Source: Argopecten irradians (Eukaryota > Mollusca > Bivalvia > Pectinida > Pectinidae). Taken from it: a stretch of DNA of 64,000 bases. A model generated the notes under the pieces. That model was not told where the DNA came from. It ran no database searches and worked only from the letters and a program-made list of their open reading frames with translations. Of the stretch, positions 13,021 through 24,513 are shown in pieces (position 1 is the stretch's first letter; every line of letters begins with the position of its first letter). The stretch is from the NCBI RefSeq assembly GCF_041381155.1, contig NC_091135.1:7183620-7247619 (forward strand), given 5' to 3'. The position numbers and the translations under genes are program-made.

Positions 13021-16000
13021 TCAGCTGGTGTCCGATTGTTTTTGTGATAACTCTTTCTTCTTCTTGACTAGATCAGCTAAATATTTGTATCGTATTATAC
13101 AGTCCTCCTGCAAAAAAATAAATGAAACGTTAAAACTTAAGTTGCAGAATTTAGACTACTGCTAAATAAACTCATTGTAACCTCATAATCCAGCTTTTGA
13201 GTTATCATGGTATTTCAGAAAAGATTTTTGAAAAACTTATTCAAACCCCTATCTATAAAAATCATAAACATATTTTTATCTGAACATTATATATCCCTCC
13301 TTTAAATTAACCTAAAAATTAGGGTCATCTTTGCATTCTGAAAACTTATTTCATAGACATCTTGATTTTAATCTGCTTTACCCGAAGTTTTGTGAGAGTT
13401 CATACTGTATTTATTTCAAGGCTAATTGAGACAAGCCTTTTATCATAATTACGGAGTATATAAAGCAATTTCTTTCCTACTTTGACCAGAATTTTTTACA
13501 TGCATTAAACACAAAGAAAATTTCTTCACAGAAAAACTTACCTTTGTTTTTCCAGGAATTTGCTGAGCGATTTTTTCCCATCTTTGATCAGTGCCCTTGG
13601 GGTACTGTCGTAAATTCCACTCTAAAATTGTCTGTTGGTTTTTATTCCATTGATCTCCATCACCTGTACTGTTTGAAGTCACTGAATTTTCACTAGTTGT
13701 TTCAGAATTAAATTGCTTATTTGGCTGAACTATTTTTGGCTTAGTTATCTCCCCCTGTTTGCTCTCGGGTTGAGTTTCGGCAGCAGCTAATAGCGTCCTT
13801 TCTGCTGTCTTCTTTGGTTTGGGCTTGTGACGTCTGCGTACATCCCCAGTCCTAACATCACCATTTAAATCTTCTGTCACCGTTCCTTCGTAATCTGATT
13901 TATGCGATATCATCTCTTCTGTAACTACTTGTGTCTTTTTACCTCCCTTTAACCCTCCACCTGTAATAGAAAAAAATCCCGATTAAAAATGTGTAGAATA
14001 TGTATTGATTAATCAACCTCATCAGTTTTAACAGTCAAATTAAGTTTTTGTTCCCATTCGCTGTCTTATCAAAAGTGAATTCAAAGGTTTTTTCATGAAA
14101 ACATGGATAAGTGGACAGAGACACAATATGCTGTTGTTGCAAAAATGCTAACAAATTATTAATAAAGGTAAAGCAGAAACCCAGAAGTCTATATTGCAAA
14201 ATAAGGTCACAGTGAAAAAGACTTAAAACATGTAAACATGAGCGACCACAAAAATAAGTTGATTTACAGCAGTTCCATAAAAAAATAATCACTATCAGGC
14301 AAAGCCTACAGATATACACAAAAGAGAAATGAGTAAATAACACCTTTTATCTCCTGACAGAAATCAATCTATGGTAGTTTTATACTACAGGAAATCATAT
14401 TGTGAGTTGAAATAACATTAAACATTGTGGAAATGAAATATTTACTCTGTAAAGATGAATCCAGCTTGTTAATATAAGACGTCTTTAGGGTCTTTGATTT
14501 GGAAATCACCTAAAAAACAAAAGAAGTAAGAAATATATTATACATTTTATCCACAAAGCATCAGTTAATACAAGATATAACAACACATGCTTAACCGATT
14601 CACTGGTTCAAATACTGTAAACATATACTTTATTTATATATTTAGCGGTAGTTTTATTTTAGCGCTTTTCGTAATGTCTTTGAAGCAATAATTCATGTAC
14701 AACTCTTTTATAAAAGATTATTTCCAGTAATGAATCACCAAATTGCTGTATTACATATCCACCTTAATAAATCATAACTTACAATTTGTTACATTTGCAC
14801 TAAAAAAGTTATGTGCGAAAATAAACATGTTTACAGTATTCCAGGTAAAACTGACCTCTGGTACGGTCCTGTTAACTACACTGGCTACCTTCTCCCATCT
14901 GTTGATCGTACCACCTGGATACTTGGTCATAGCTTTAGAAAGCTGGGCCAGCTCCTCATCCGTCCAATCACCAGCCTGGAACGGCCAGAACATGTCATTA
15001 ATTGATATTGTCAAATAATATTGTGTTAATATATATTTGGTAATTACTAGGAATGCGATTGGATAATAGCCATGATCTATTTTACGACAGTTCTCTGTCC
15101 TTCTTGACTACGGGAGAGACTATACCTGACTACGGGAACTATACTAAAGTATAGTCCCCCGGGAATGAGCACGCGACCAAATATATGATGTCATAATGAA
15201 TGTCATGTGACGTTCTAAATCTAATATGGCCCTTTCTCTCGGGAACAGTTCTCCTATAGTGTTGTCTGGCGAGGTATAGTCCCCTCGACCCGGGGACTAT
15301 ACCTCGTCAGACAACACTATAGGAGAACAGTCCCCTCTGGAAAGGGCCATAATAGAATATTAATATATATTTGGTGTTTGCTTGCTGACACAAGGGACAG
15401 AAAATCTACAGACCAAGTTGTTAAAAGGCACATAACCAAAACAGCTTTTAATTTTTAAAATGGGAATGTAAAATGAGTTTGAAAAAGTTAATAGCTTACT
15501 GTTAATGCCACAGTTACTATCACCTTCTAAACAATTTAACTAAAAAAATTAAATGTTTATTTTCATAAGCGGGTCATAGTATGTTTTCCCCCGTCGGCTA
15601 ATAACCATGTGTTAGTTGACTATCACTGCACCAGATGGCAAATCAGAGAAACTCACCCGGACAGATTCTTTAAACAGAATATATTATCTTGCATTTCTGT
15701 GGTGTTGGAACCTCATCTAAGACCATAGATACAAGATTTATATGGTATTATTGTTTTTTTTTAGAAACTTTCAATGTTTGTTTCAGAAAATGTAGTGAGC
15801 GTTTAAGTGTCTGACATTTTCCCATTAAAGCAAAACACTGTGTTGGAAAGGACGAGAGTCTGGTGACAAAGAACTGTGAAAAAAATTGTAATCAGAGTTG
15901 TCTTCCCTCCTTTAGAAAATTGCTTCTGTACAAATCAGAGAAACTCACCCGGACAGATTCAGCTGCTGTGTCCTCTGCTGAGCTCGTCTGGGACATCTCC

Positions 16001-19000
16001 GTGTAGACCACAGGAGCGGCGTCTGTACACAACACAGGCACAATATCCACAAAATCTGGACGAGCTTTCTTTCTGGCTTTTCTAGCAGTATCTGCCAACA
16101 TAATTGAAAGTACATAAATACATGTTCAGTACAGAAAATAACACCATGTTCAAACTTCTTATTGGTATGATTTCATAAACAATCTTTTCAAGAAATTCAT
16201 TCTGCTGTAAATACTATATATTTCATATATTCAAACATGTGTACATGTGAGTATATCTATGACTCAAAATGTTACTGATTCAGAATGAAAATAAAGTGCA
16301 TTATTAATTACTTCATTGTTAATAAGTTTATTAGCCAATTTATCTTATCTTTGGCTCTATATATATAGGGCGCGATCACGAAGGAATATCACTTGTTATA
16401 GACTTGCTCCATAACAATTTCTCCAATCTCTTTCAGTATTGATTCCTGGGCAAAGTTTCATTAACATTTAAAATCTTCCAAAGGAAAGCATTACTGAAGC
16501 TAAGGGGGAAAATCTTATGTTTAAGAATTTGAATTTTCTGTAACTTCTTTTTAGGAAGAATTTTAAGTTAAGAAACTTCTTAGGTTCAGCAATGTTGATA
16601 AAACTGGGCCCTGTCTGCCATATCATGGATATAGTCTTTAAAATTAAATTCCATAGAAATACAATGTATTAAAAAGATTGTGGAGTGTGGAACATATAAA
16701 CTTTGTCAAACCTTCTTCCTCCTCCTCATCCCCCTCTCCTTCATCTGTGACAACAGCATTTCGTTTCTGCAGCCATTCTTTTAAAGCTTTGGTTGTCTCC
16801 CTTATTGTGTTTGGGAGGTCTAAAACAGACTGGACAGTCCATTTGGTCAGTTTGATTGGCCAGAGGTCAGAGACTTTTGGTCTGGGTAAGGAATCCATCT
16901 CATCTTTTAACTCATCAAACTGATCCTCAAGTTCCTGTTTGTTTTTCCTCAATTTCTTTTCAATCTTTTTTCTACGAGTTTCATGATCTTCTTCCTATTT
17001 CAGTCCAAAGAGATTAACAACTTTTAATAAATTATGCATTTTGAATGATATTGTATAATACATATTAACATGGAACATTAAAAGGTAAAAACTTATATAT
17101 ATGGAAGACTTTTGGATGGACATTATAATATTGTATGAAATACTCTTCAGTCATTAAATACAAGGTAATATGAAAGGTTTACCCTGGAATGTTATTTTGA
17201 AGACGGTATATTGTTACATACATATGTACATGTATGTAACATATTTGTTTGTGTGATGTTATTATAGACATTCGACCATTGCTTTATTCATCAAAACTGT
17301 TACTTAATGTAGTAGGTCTGATGAAGATAAAAATCATCAGAATAATTTGGATCCATAGTATTTGATTTTCGGAAAAGAAGAAAATTAATAACAAAAATCT
17401 TACCATAGAGAATTTTTTCTCAAGGAAAACAGACCAAAGAACAAGATATTGTCCAAGAGTCAAGATGCCACACATAAAGGCCAGTAACTCCAGCATTCCC
17501 AGCTTCCGTACTCTTCTATAGTAGAATACAGGCTGTCTCCAATCTGGTAAGCCATTCTCCAGTACAAGTTCATACCTAGAAACATCAAGGAATATCACAT
17601 ATAAAACAAAACAAAATGATAATAAAAAATTTAATGAAATGTTGAAAATAGTACACAAAATATATTTTTTCATCATTTTGATATTTAATACATATTTTTG
17701 TATCATATTTTTACTTTAAAGTTATAACCTCTGCCACTTTAGCAGATCTAGAAAAGGGTGTCTTTATAATGATAATATCATTAATATGAGGCAGATTTTC
17801 AAATTTGAGATGCATTTTTCCCCGACTCAAAACTTAACACTTCCATGCAGCTAGTAATCAACTGGAATCCTAGTACATACAACAAGAAATCATAAAACAT
17901 AATTAAGAAAACTTTTGAAGTTGACTTTCAATAATTTGAATTCAGCTAATTTGATATTTACCGCACTATAAACAAAAAAACAAATATGACAATACAATTA
18001 ATACTCTTGAAAAATCAATTATCCATTCATTTTCAGTTTTCTATTCTAAGTTTAGTTTTTTTATATTTTTATACAACATGTTCTAAACTGGGAAGTAAAC
18101 AAAACAAAATTAAAAAAAAAAAAAAAAAAGATTTCTGAATCCATAAGTATATCAATTTTAGGCAAATGATTATACAAAATGTATACCAGGTATTGATATG
18201 CATCTAACAAAAATTTACATTTCACTCATCACTCACCGCTTTCTTTTATCTTCATCTTTGAGTGTTTCATAAACTGCTACAAGCTAACAATTACAAAATA
18301 GCATTTGTATAATTGCATGTTAAGAAATGTACCATAGAAATATGTCAAATACAGTGATTTGATAAAGATACCGATGTACAAAAGAGTAAAACAGAATTCA
18401 TAAAGAATTCTGGTGCTGCATTTTTCTGTCAATACTTTTATAATTCGTTATTTTTCTATATTATATTAATTGTTCATTTTCAGTTTGGTCAGATTTAAAT
18501 TTTAGATACGACAGATTCAAATGTTGATTTTCTATGGGTATGTAGATCTAGACAGGTTATTGGTTGATGTTAGTGAATTAAGTCAAATTTATCAAGTGTA
18601 TGTACTAATGGCAAACAAATCAGTTTCATATTTTCATGCATCCATATGGGTAGTAGCAATACATATAACAAGTTGTATTTGTATATGCATGTACAGTTTA
18701 TATGTATATATGTAATGTATAAACAATACATGCATGTATACATACATTTGTCAAAATGTTGTATTTTAATAATTACAGTCTTTATTCTAGTAAAATAAAT
18801 TTAAAGAAATTAAATAATCAAAATCAAATATATTATTTCATCTAATTAATAAATATAAAACCTGTCGGAATTTGACTTCAGCATCCTCTTCTTTGTTTTT
18901 ATCAGGGTGAAGCTGTAGGGATAGTCTTCTATAGGCCCTGCGAATATCATTACTTGTACAATCCTGTAACATAAAGGCATAACATGTTGTACATTTGTGT

Positions 19001-21889
19001 AAAATACCCCAGCATTAACTCTAAACCTTCAACATCTGTCAATTAACTATATATATAGCTACACATTAACTAAATGTATAAATTACAATGTGCCCAGGGT
19101 ATTAATTGTTACTCATTATATAATTACATAACCTGAATTCTCAGATATATGAACACAGCCGACTATTCTAAATTCTTAGGTAGCTTTGATTCAAGTTAGA
19201 CATGTATTGTAAGAGCACGAGAGTAGTGTGCCGCCAGCCGGGCTCAAATCTGCGACCCCAAACTTATTGGTCCGCCTCTCACTCACATCCTCACGCTCCT
19301 ACCCTGTGCATTATATATTAATGAATTCTTATGAATCAGGGAGCCTGTTATTTCAAGTAAAGATAGTAAATTATATAGGAAGATGTTATTCCACTTCGAA
19401 TTCATACACTTTAGAGAAAAAAGGCAAGAATGGCGCAAAATCCAACGTAATCATGATGTCACAATAGAGACGTCGATGTTGTGTATTGATTTGGAAAAAA
19501 TAATACATTGGAAAATCAAAAAAATTGTAACAAGTTGAATTTGTATATGCATGTACAGTGTATAGGTACATGTAATGTACATGCATACATACATTTGTCA
19601 AAATGGGAATTTTAATAATTATAGTCTTTAATTCTATAACATAAAGAAATTAAATAATTAAATATATTTTTTTCATCTAATCAATAAATATAAAACCTGT
19701 CGGAATTTGACTTCAGCATCCTCTTCTTTGTTTTTATCAGGGTGAAGCTGTAGGGATAGTCTTCTATAGGCCCTGCGAATATCATTACTTGTACAATCCT
19801 GTAACATAAAGGCATAACATGTTGTATATTTTTGTGTAAAATACCCCAGCTTTAACTCTAAACCTTCAACATCTGTCAATTAACTATATATATAGCTACA
19901 CATTAACTAAATGTATAAATTACAATGTACCCAGGGTATTGTTACTCATTATGTAAATACATAACCTGAATTCGCAGATACATGAACACAGGCGACTATT
20001 CTAAATTCTTAGGTAGCTTTGTTAGACATGTATTGTAAGAGCACGAGAGTAGTGTGCCGCCAGCCGGGCTCGAATCTGCGACCCCAGACTTACTGGTCCG
20101 CCTCTACTGACTGAGCTAAACGGAAATCCCCCCTTACTATTTACAATTTAAAAAACATGCTACACTACTACTCTACCCTTCCAAATGTGTTTGCCCTTAA
20201 CCCAAGTTCTCTCTCGAGGAAGCCTCCAATACTTCAATTCAATTCAAAATATCTCATTGTATATAAATCATACACTGAACACAATGGGATTGTGTAATAG
20301 GCAGTTCCTATATCAACCCTTTCCCTCTTCCAGTAATGTACAACATTTTATACTTTAAATTACACATTAAATTCATTAATATACACATCCTTACACTCTC
20401 TCACTCACATCCTCACGCTCCTACCCTGTGCATTATATTAATGATTACTTATATAATTATGAATCAGGGAGCCTGTTAATTCAAGTAAAGATAGTAAATT
20501 ATATAGGAAGATGTTATTCCACTTCGAATTCATACACTTTGAAGAAAAAATGCAAGAATGGCGCAAAATCTGACGTAATTATGATGTCACAATAGAGACG
20601 TCGATGTTGTGTATTCATTTAGAAAAAATAATACATTGGAAAATCAAAAAAATTGTATGTTTAAACGTACTTTATGTTATAAAGTAGTCTGAAAAATTAA
20701 TTATAAGCATTGATGTAACTATTTAACTTTTATGAGAATCCGCTACGCGGATTCACAAAGTTTGCAAACAAAATTTCTTTCATACCCCTATAAAGTTAAA
20801 AAATAGTAACATCAATGCTTAAATAAACAAGTAGATTCTTCAATCAGTTATATGGCTATTTGAAAATATGATGCCCTTTTTTGATAAAAATGTTATGTTA
20901 GTTTAAAGTAATTTTATCTGTTTTCATTTCACAGAATCCTGCATTTGCGTAACAAAAGTATCCCTCAAATACAGGACTGTTCCTCAAATGCAGGACTATC
21001 CTGCATATATGGGATTTACTCCAATAATGTTAGAGGTATAGCCCAACGAGACACTTTTAATCATTACGTTGTGTTTATAAAGTTTCTGAATATTGAAGTC
21101 TTATATTATTGGATTAATATGGGAGTGTCCCTATATATTACTCCAACAATGTTAGAGGTTTAGCACGACGAGACACTTTTGATCATTACGTCGTGCCCAT
21201 CACAAATTTCTCAATATCAACGTCTAATATTATCAGGTTGGGCACAACCCTGCATATCGGTAACTTATAGATTACTCAAACAGGTAACTGTTACTCAAAT
21301 GGGTAACTGCTGTTACCCATATGCAGGGTTATGCTGAACCTGATTATTGGATTAGGAGTGTCCCTACTCCCATGAGAGTCGACTGGTCTGTCGTTCTTTC
21401 ATCGGACGTTACTTTGCTGACTGTCGACACGACGTAATGTTTCAAAAGTGTCTCGTCGTGCTACAGTTGTTATATACCTCTAAGATTTTTGGAGTAGGAG
21501 TCTGTTTAAAAACTTTTTTACAATAGTAATCTCTGACTGGAGTAGTCTACTTTCGTAAATTTCGAGATTCATTATTTATTGGTATAATAAAGCAGTCCAA
21601 AGAGCCTGTGTGTTTCTAACAAAAAAAAAAAACGAAAAAAAAAATATGATTTCTGTTGCAAGCCAGCTGGACTGGAATCAGTCGCGGCTATCCATGATAA
21701 ATTAGAATGTAACTTTTACTTTTGCTTTCTCATAATGTTTACCTTCTGTAAGCCCAACACATCATAGAAATTCTGGTTCACTTCTTCAACTAGATCAAAA
21801 AGTTCCAGATCCTCGTTATCCCAACACAGAGACACCGCTATATTCAAAGAAAGCAAAATCCACGTCAAAAACCCACCAGTGGGAGCCAT
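13021..21889 (-). CDS. DNAJC1: DNAJC1 (ERdj1/MTJ1) ER-membrane J-domain co-chaperone, complete, 10 exons
   Basis: Coding exons in transcript order: 21743-21889, 19697-19798 (or its twin 18862-18963), 18237-18283, 17404-17575, 16712-16994, 15949-16091, 14856-14975, 14446-14509, 13542-13960, 13021-13107. All have GT/AG edges and join in phase to 527 residues (human about 554). Seen: signal peptide 1-22; J domain about 40-105 with HPD at 68-70; membrane segment about 125-150; acidic and basic charged linker; SANT 1 starting near 299 (GDWTDEELAQLSKA); SANT 2 near 455-515 (WEKIAQQIPGKTK); C-terminus KYLADLVKKKKELS. Known of the family: it recruits BiP at the translocon through the lumenal J domain, while the cytosolic SANT part contacts ribosomes or serpins. 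Oddity: the HPD exon is duplicated. The start is the first ATG before a clean signal peptide. Family assignment is very secure; exon edges are by eye. Confidence 0.95.
15042..15359. mobile_element. Foldback insertion in a DNAJC1 intron, flanked by 16-bp direct repeats
   Basis: The direct repeats TTAATATATATTTGGT lie at 15026-15041 and 15360-15375. Between them is a strong hairpin (about 15228-15350) whose arms run from ATGGCCCTTTCTC to the complementary GAAAGGGCCAT, with the loop at TCGACCC. Further GACTATACC/GGTATAGTC words occur at 15118-15160. No coding content. The repeats could be a target duplication, although 16 bp is long for a DNA transposon. Confidence 0.65.
15639..15669. repeat. 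30-bp stray copy of a DNAJC1 exon edge
   Basis: About 30 bases (CAAATCAGAGAAACTCACCC and the following GGACAGATTC) repeat exactly the intron/exon boundary at 15930-15959, the donor side of the exon 15949-16091. The copy lies about 290 bp further into the intron and carries a duplicate splice donor. The sequence between is unique. Confidence 0.85.
18862..18963 (-). CDS. DNAJC1: Second copy of the DNAJC1 HPD exon (102 bp)
   Basis: This exon encodes 34 residues from DCTSNDIRRAY to VKFRQ, including HPD. It is identical base for base to 19697-19798. It starts and ends in phase 0, so a transcript may use either copy, and using both would add 34 residues without a frame change. Including both would place two half J domains in series and probably spoil the fold. 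Mutually exclusive use, silent redundancy or an assembly artefact are all possible. Confidence 0.85.
19205..19272 (-). mobile_element. tRNA-derived SINE head, truncated copy (unit A)
   Basis: This is the unit A equivalent of the SINE head at 20057-20125. It keeps the B-box-like part GCAGATTTGAGCC but lacks the A-box part, which falls in the roughly 290-bp segment missing from this unit. Confidence 0.6.
19430..19528. mobile_element. Foldback family F, truncated copy
   Basis: Matches the body of the family (GAATGGCGCAAAATCC, GATGTCACAATAGAGACG, TTGGAAAAAATAAT) but stops before the terminal hairpin, at the junction of the two duplication units. The complete counterpart is at 20545-20830. Confidence 0.7.
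20057..20125 (-). mobile_element. tRNA-derived SINE head in a DNAJC1 intron (unit B)
   Basis: On the minus strand the segment reads like a tRNA. The A box TTTAGCTCAGTCAGTAGAGG is followed 30-40 bases later by the B box GCAGATTCGAGCC. The spacing is that of a pol III internal promoter. No cloverleaf with a sound acceptor stem closes, so a functional tRNA is unlikely. The SINE body beyond the head is not delimited. It points the same way as DNAJC1. Confidence 0.65.
20545..20830. mobile_element. Foldback family F, copy with terminal hairpin
   Basis: The body matches 9890-10060 and 22620-22790. A hairpin at about 20705-20825 follows, with arms TTTGCAAACAAAATTTC and complement meeting near AATCCGCTACGCGGATT. 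It lies in the first DNAJC1 intron. Confidence 0.75.
21009..21506. mobile_element. Composite inverted-repeat element in DNAJC1 intron 1
   Basis: A block of about 60 bp (ACTCCAA.AATGTTAGAGG through CGAGACACTTTTGATCATTAC) occurs at 21009-21075, again in direct order at 21135-21200, and inverted at 21430-21506. The two outer blocks face each other, as in a foldback transposon. The middle one and its surroundings carry a further nested insert at 21234-21342. Confidence 0.75.
21234..21342. mobile_element. 109-bp palindromic element nested in the composite element
   Basis: The ends CAGGTTGGGCACAACCCTGCATAT and their near-complement form a hairpin, and ATTAT is directly repeated outside (21229-21233 and 21343-21347). 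The parallel, uninterrupted block at about 21098-21125 (TATATTATTGGATTA) shows the empty site. Very short, non-coding and clearly mobile. Confidence 0.8.
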
Positions 21890-22559
21890 TTTGACGGGAG
21901 CAGCTATTACGTATTTCGAAATGCGAATTACTTTATCACATAAAATGAGCATATCGGATAAAACTGTTGTTTACATGTTGTATTAATAATAATATATATC
22001 ATGTTTATTACCATATTTCATATATTGTATCAGCATTATGGTGAGAACTGTAGTTTACTTCTTACTTAAAAAATGAATACTCCCAATTCTACTTCCCGTC
22101 TTCATAACACAGAAGAGTTCTCATTTTACCGTATTTACTCTTATCGACGCGCGCTAGCTAAATTAGAGACTATGTAGGCCCGTATATGATCAGAACATAT
22201 ACAGTCCTTAAAATAGAAATGATTAAATGGAGTCATGCTTCCTTTTTGATAATTTTGTACTATATCTTCAGAATATCGTATCGAAAAAATCGTTTATTCA
22301 GAATATGTACATGTATATTGTACATGAGACGGAAAATTAAATAGATATTTAAAGAAATGACACAGTTGGTGACCGTTTTGAAACTCTGCCTAATATTACC
22401 AGTTACTTGTGTGACATGACACACTTGTACAGTACTATATATATTGTTTTTACTGATGTAAAAGTCTACAGACTTTTTTTGATGTTTTTGATAATATAAA
22501 AAACTACATTGTAACAGTAAAATTCACTTCGAAGTCGGATAATAATTGTTCTATTTGTT
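21890..22559. promoter_or_regulatory. Upstream flank of DNAJC1, 5' untranslated region and probable promoter
   Basis: This is the region upstream of the DNAJC1 start codon on the minus strand. No TATA box is placed convincingly, and the transcription start cannot be fixed. Beyond about 22150 the sequence is AT-rich with no feature recognised. Confidence 0.35.
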
Positions 22560-22940
22560 TTCATACTTAATCCGACTTTCTGATTGGCAGATTTTTTTCT
22601 TCATATACTATGAAGAAAATATACCAGAATGGCGCGGAAACCCGACGTTATCACGATAATGACGTTACAATAGAGACGAAGACATTGCGTATTGCTTTAG
22701 AAAAAAAAATCATCTGGAAAAATCAATGGAATCGTACGTTTAAAAATATTTTGTGTTATCAAGAAGTCTGAAGTATAATCCCAAGTATTGATGTAACTAT
22801 TTTTTAACTTAATCGGGTTATGAAATAAATGTTGTTTGCAATTTTTTGTGAGTACACGTACGGATTCACACTGTATGCAAACAAATTTCTTTTATACCCC
22901 GATGAAGTTGAAAAATTGTGACATCAATGCTTCAAATAGT
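22560..22940. mobile_element. Foldback family F, full-length copy
   Basis: Begins TCCGACTTTCTGATTGGCAG, as in the inverted fragment at 9700. It then holds the ATGGCGCGGAAACCCGACG body and ends in a hairpin (about 22790-22930) with GGGTTATGAAATAAA facing TTTATACCCCGATGAA. Diverged from the other copies at many positions. Confidence 0.75.
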
Positions 22941-23589
22941 AAGTCAAATTGGTACTAAATGTCTGATCTCAATGTTTTCAAGTCAATTAGAAATACTTTT
23001 TATAGCTTAAAATGATAACATATTGGTCATGCGCACTACGTGTAACTCGATTTCAACTTTAAGGTAAATATTTATCAATTATTAATGAACATTTGTCGAT
23101 GTGTTTTTTTTTTAAATTTTTTTAGACATGTAATTTCTTTGACAATTACCGAAAATATTATCTGACTTGCAATTACAAGAAGAATGATAGCAATAGAACG
23201 CCCCCTGAAGATCTCAACGTTTTGGAAATGACGTTAACAAACGTAATATTATATCGAATATTGACTCGTACATGGTTCTATTTTAGGTCGAAATGCTATA
23301 TATCGAATGTTAACCCCACGAAATCATGCATTGGCGAATGAGAATATTGGAAAATCATACCATGACATATCTAATATAAATACATGTATACCTCATAAAA
23401 AACAATTGCATTTGTATAAAATAGTGATAACGTTTAGGTCTAACTGACGAGAATAAAAAAAAAAGGAGCCGCAAAGCGTGGCATTATTCCCCGCGCCCCG
23501 CAGTTAGCATAAAAACTCAAATACATCAAGGTCAAATTAACAATTATTAAAGTACAACTTTAAATGCATGCGAGTATTGTCAAACTGAA
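22941..23589. other. Intergenic, nothing recognised
   Basis: AT-rich non-coding DNA with a short GC-rich tract at about 23465-23510. No exon, RNA or repeat family recognised. Confidence 0.4.
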
Positions 23590-24110
23590 AAAAGCAGGTA
23601 CCAAAAAGAAACTGTAATTTTGTATTTTTTACTGAGTTTCCATGTGATAAAAAAAAAAAAATCCAAAAATTGAAGGTCCGCAACATAAAAGGCATAACTA
23701 GCGCAACTGACATATACAGAAAGTTTCAAGGAGCTGCATGACTTCAACAAGTTTGGAGTTATAGTCCGGAAACAAAAGGAAACAGTAATTTGGTAATTTT
23801 GACCAAGTTTCTACGGTAACGGAAATAATTTCCAAAATGGAAGGTCCATAATAGCAAAAGCACTTGTCTGATGTATTCAGAAAGTTTCATGGAGCTGAGT
23901 TAAACGGTTTAGGAGTTATGAACCGAAAAAAGGAAAGAGTAATTTCGTATTTTTTGACCATTATTCAAGTTTCCTTGATAACGGAAAAAACCCGAAAAAA
24001 AAACTCCCGAAATAGAAGGTTGCGTTGAACGGTTTTTAGTTAAAGCCCGGAACAGAATCTGGCACGACACAACAATTGTCTCATGTATACAGAAGTTCGT
24101 GTTATGTCTC
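23590..24110. repeat. Short tandem array, about three units of roughly 160 bp
   Basis: The phrases ACAGTAATTTGGTA, CAAGTTTC, AACGGAAA, GAAGGTCC, ATTCAGAAAGTTTCA.GGAGCTG and GGAGTTATA recur in the same order about three times. Units are diverged and carry small gaps. Such arrays in molluscs are often the core of non-autonomous DNA elements; no termini were identified here. Confidence 0.65.
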
Positions 24111-24513
24111 CTTGAGTTCCTTCCTGCCATTTTTATAGTTCTATCTCATTGAAATATACCACCAAAACTACCAAACTGCACGCAGACCAGGTAACATTAA
24201 CACTGACAAAACGTAAACCAGTCGTCTCACTCCATTTTTGCTATGCGTGAGCAGAAACTACCGATTTTATGAATTGGTCTCCACCAATGGACATGCATAT
24301 CTAACCCACAGCCTTCTACGTAGGGATGAACGCTCAGCTGAAGGCCAAAAGGGAGTCGGTGTCAATGGAGACATTACGAAGAAGAGAGTCAGCAAGGAAA
24401 AGTTTTGTGTATTAAACTAAATCGATGAGGTCCCAAATAGTTACCTTGGCGTATCCCATTTATATGGTCAATATATACTATTTGTATAGTAAAGATGACG
24501 ATGGAAAGGTATC

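Larger units (their letters stand above)
18668..20657. repeat. Intragenic tandem duplication covering the DNAJC1 HPD exon
   Basis: Unit A (18668-19528) and unit B (19529-about 20657) both begin at the word TTTGTATATGCATGTACAG. They run in parallel through intron, exon and intron. The 102-bp exon is identical in both. Flanking introns differ by scattered substitutions and small gaps. Unit B has about 290 bp more (about 20106-20396), bounded in unit A by a CTCT microhomology, which fits a deletion in unit A. Both exon copies keep acceptor CAG and donor GT. Confidence 0.92.

Noticed and set aside
20057-20125. A functional tRNA gene
   Set aside because: A and B boxes are present but no acceptor stem closes; better explained as a SINE head.
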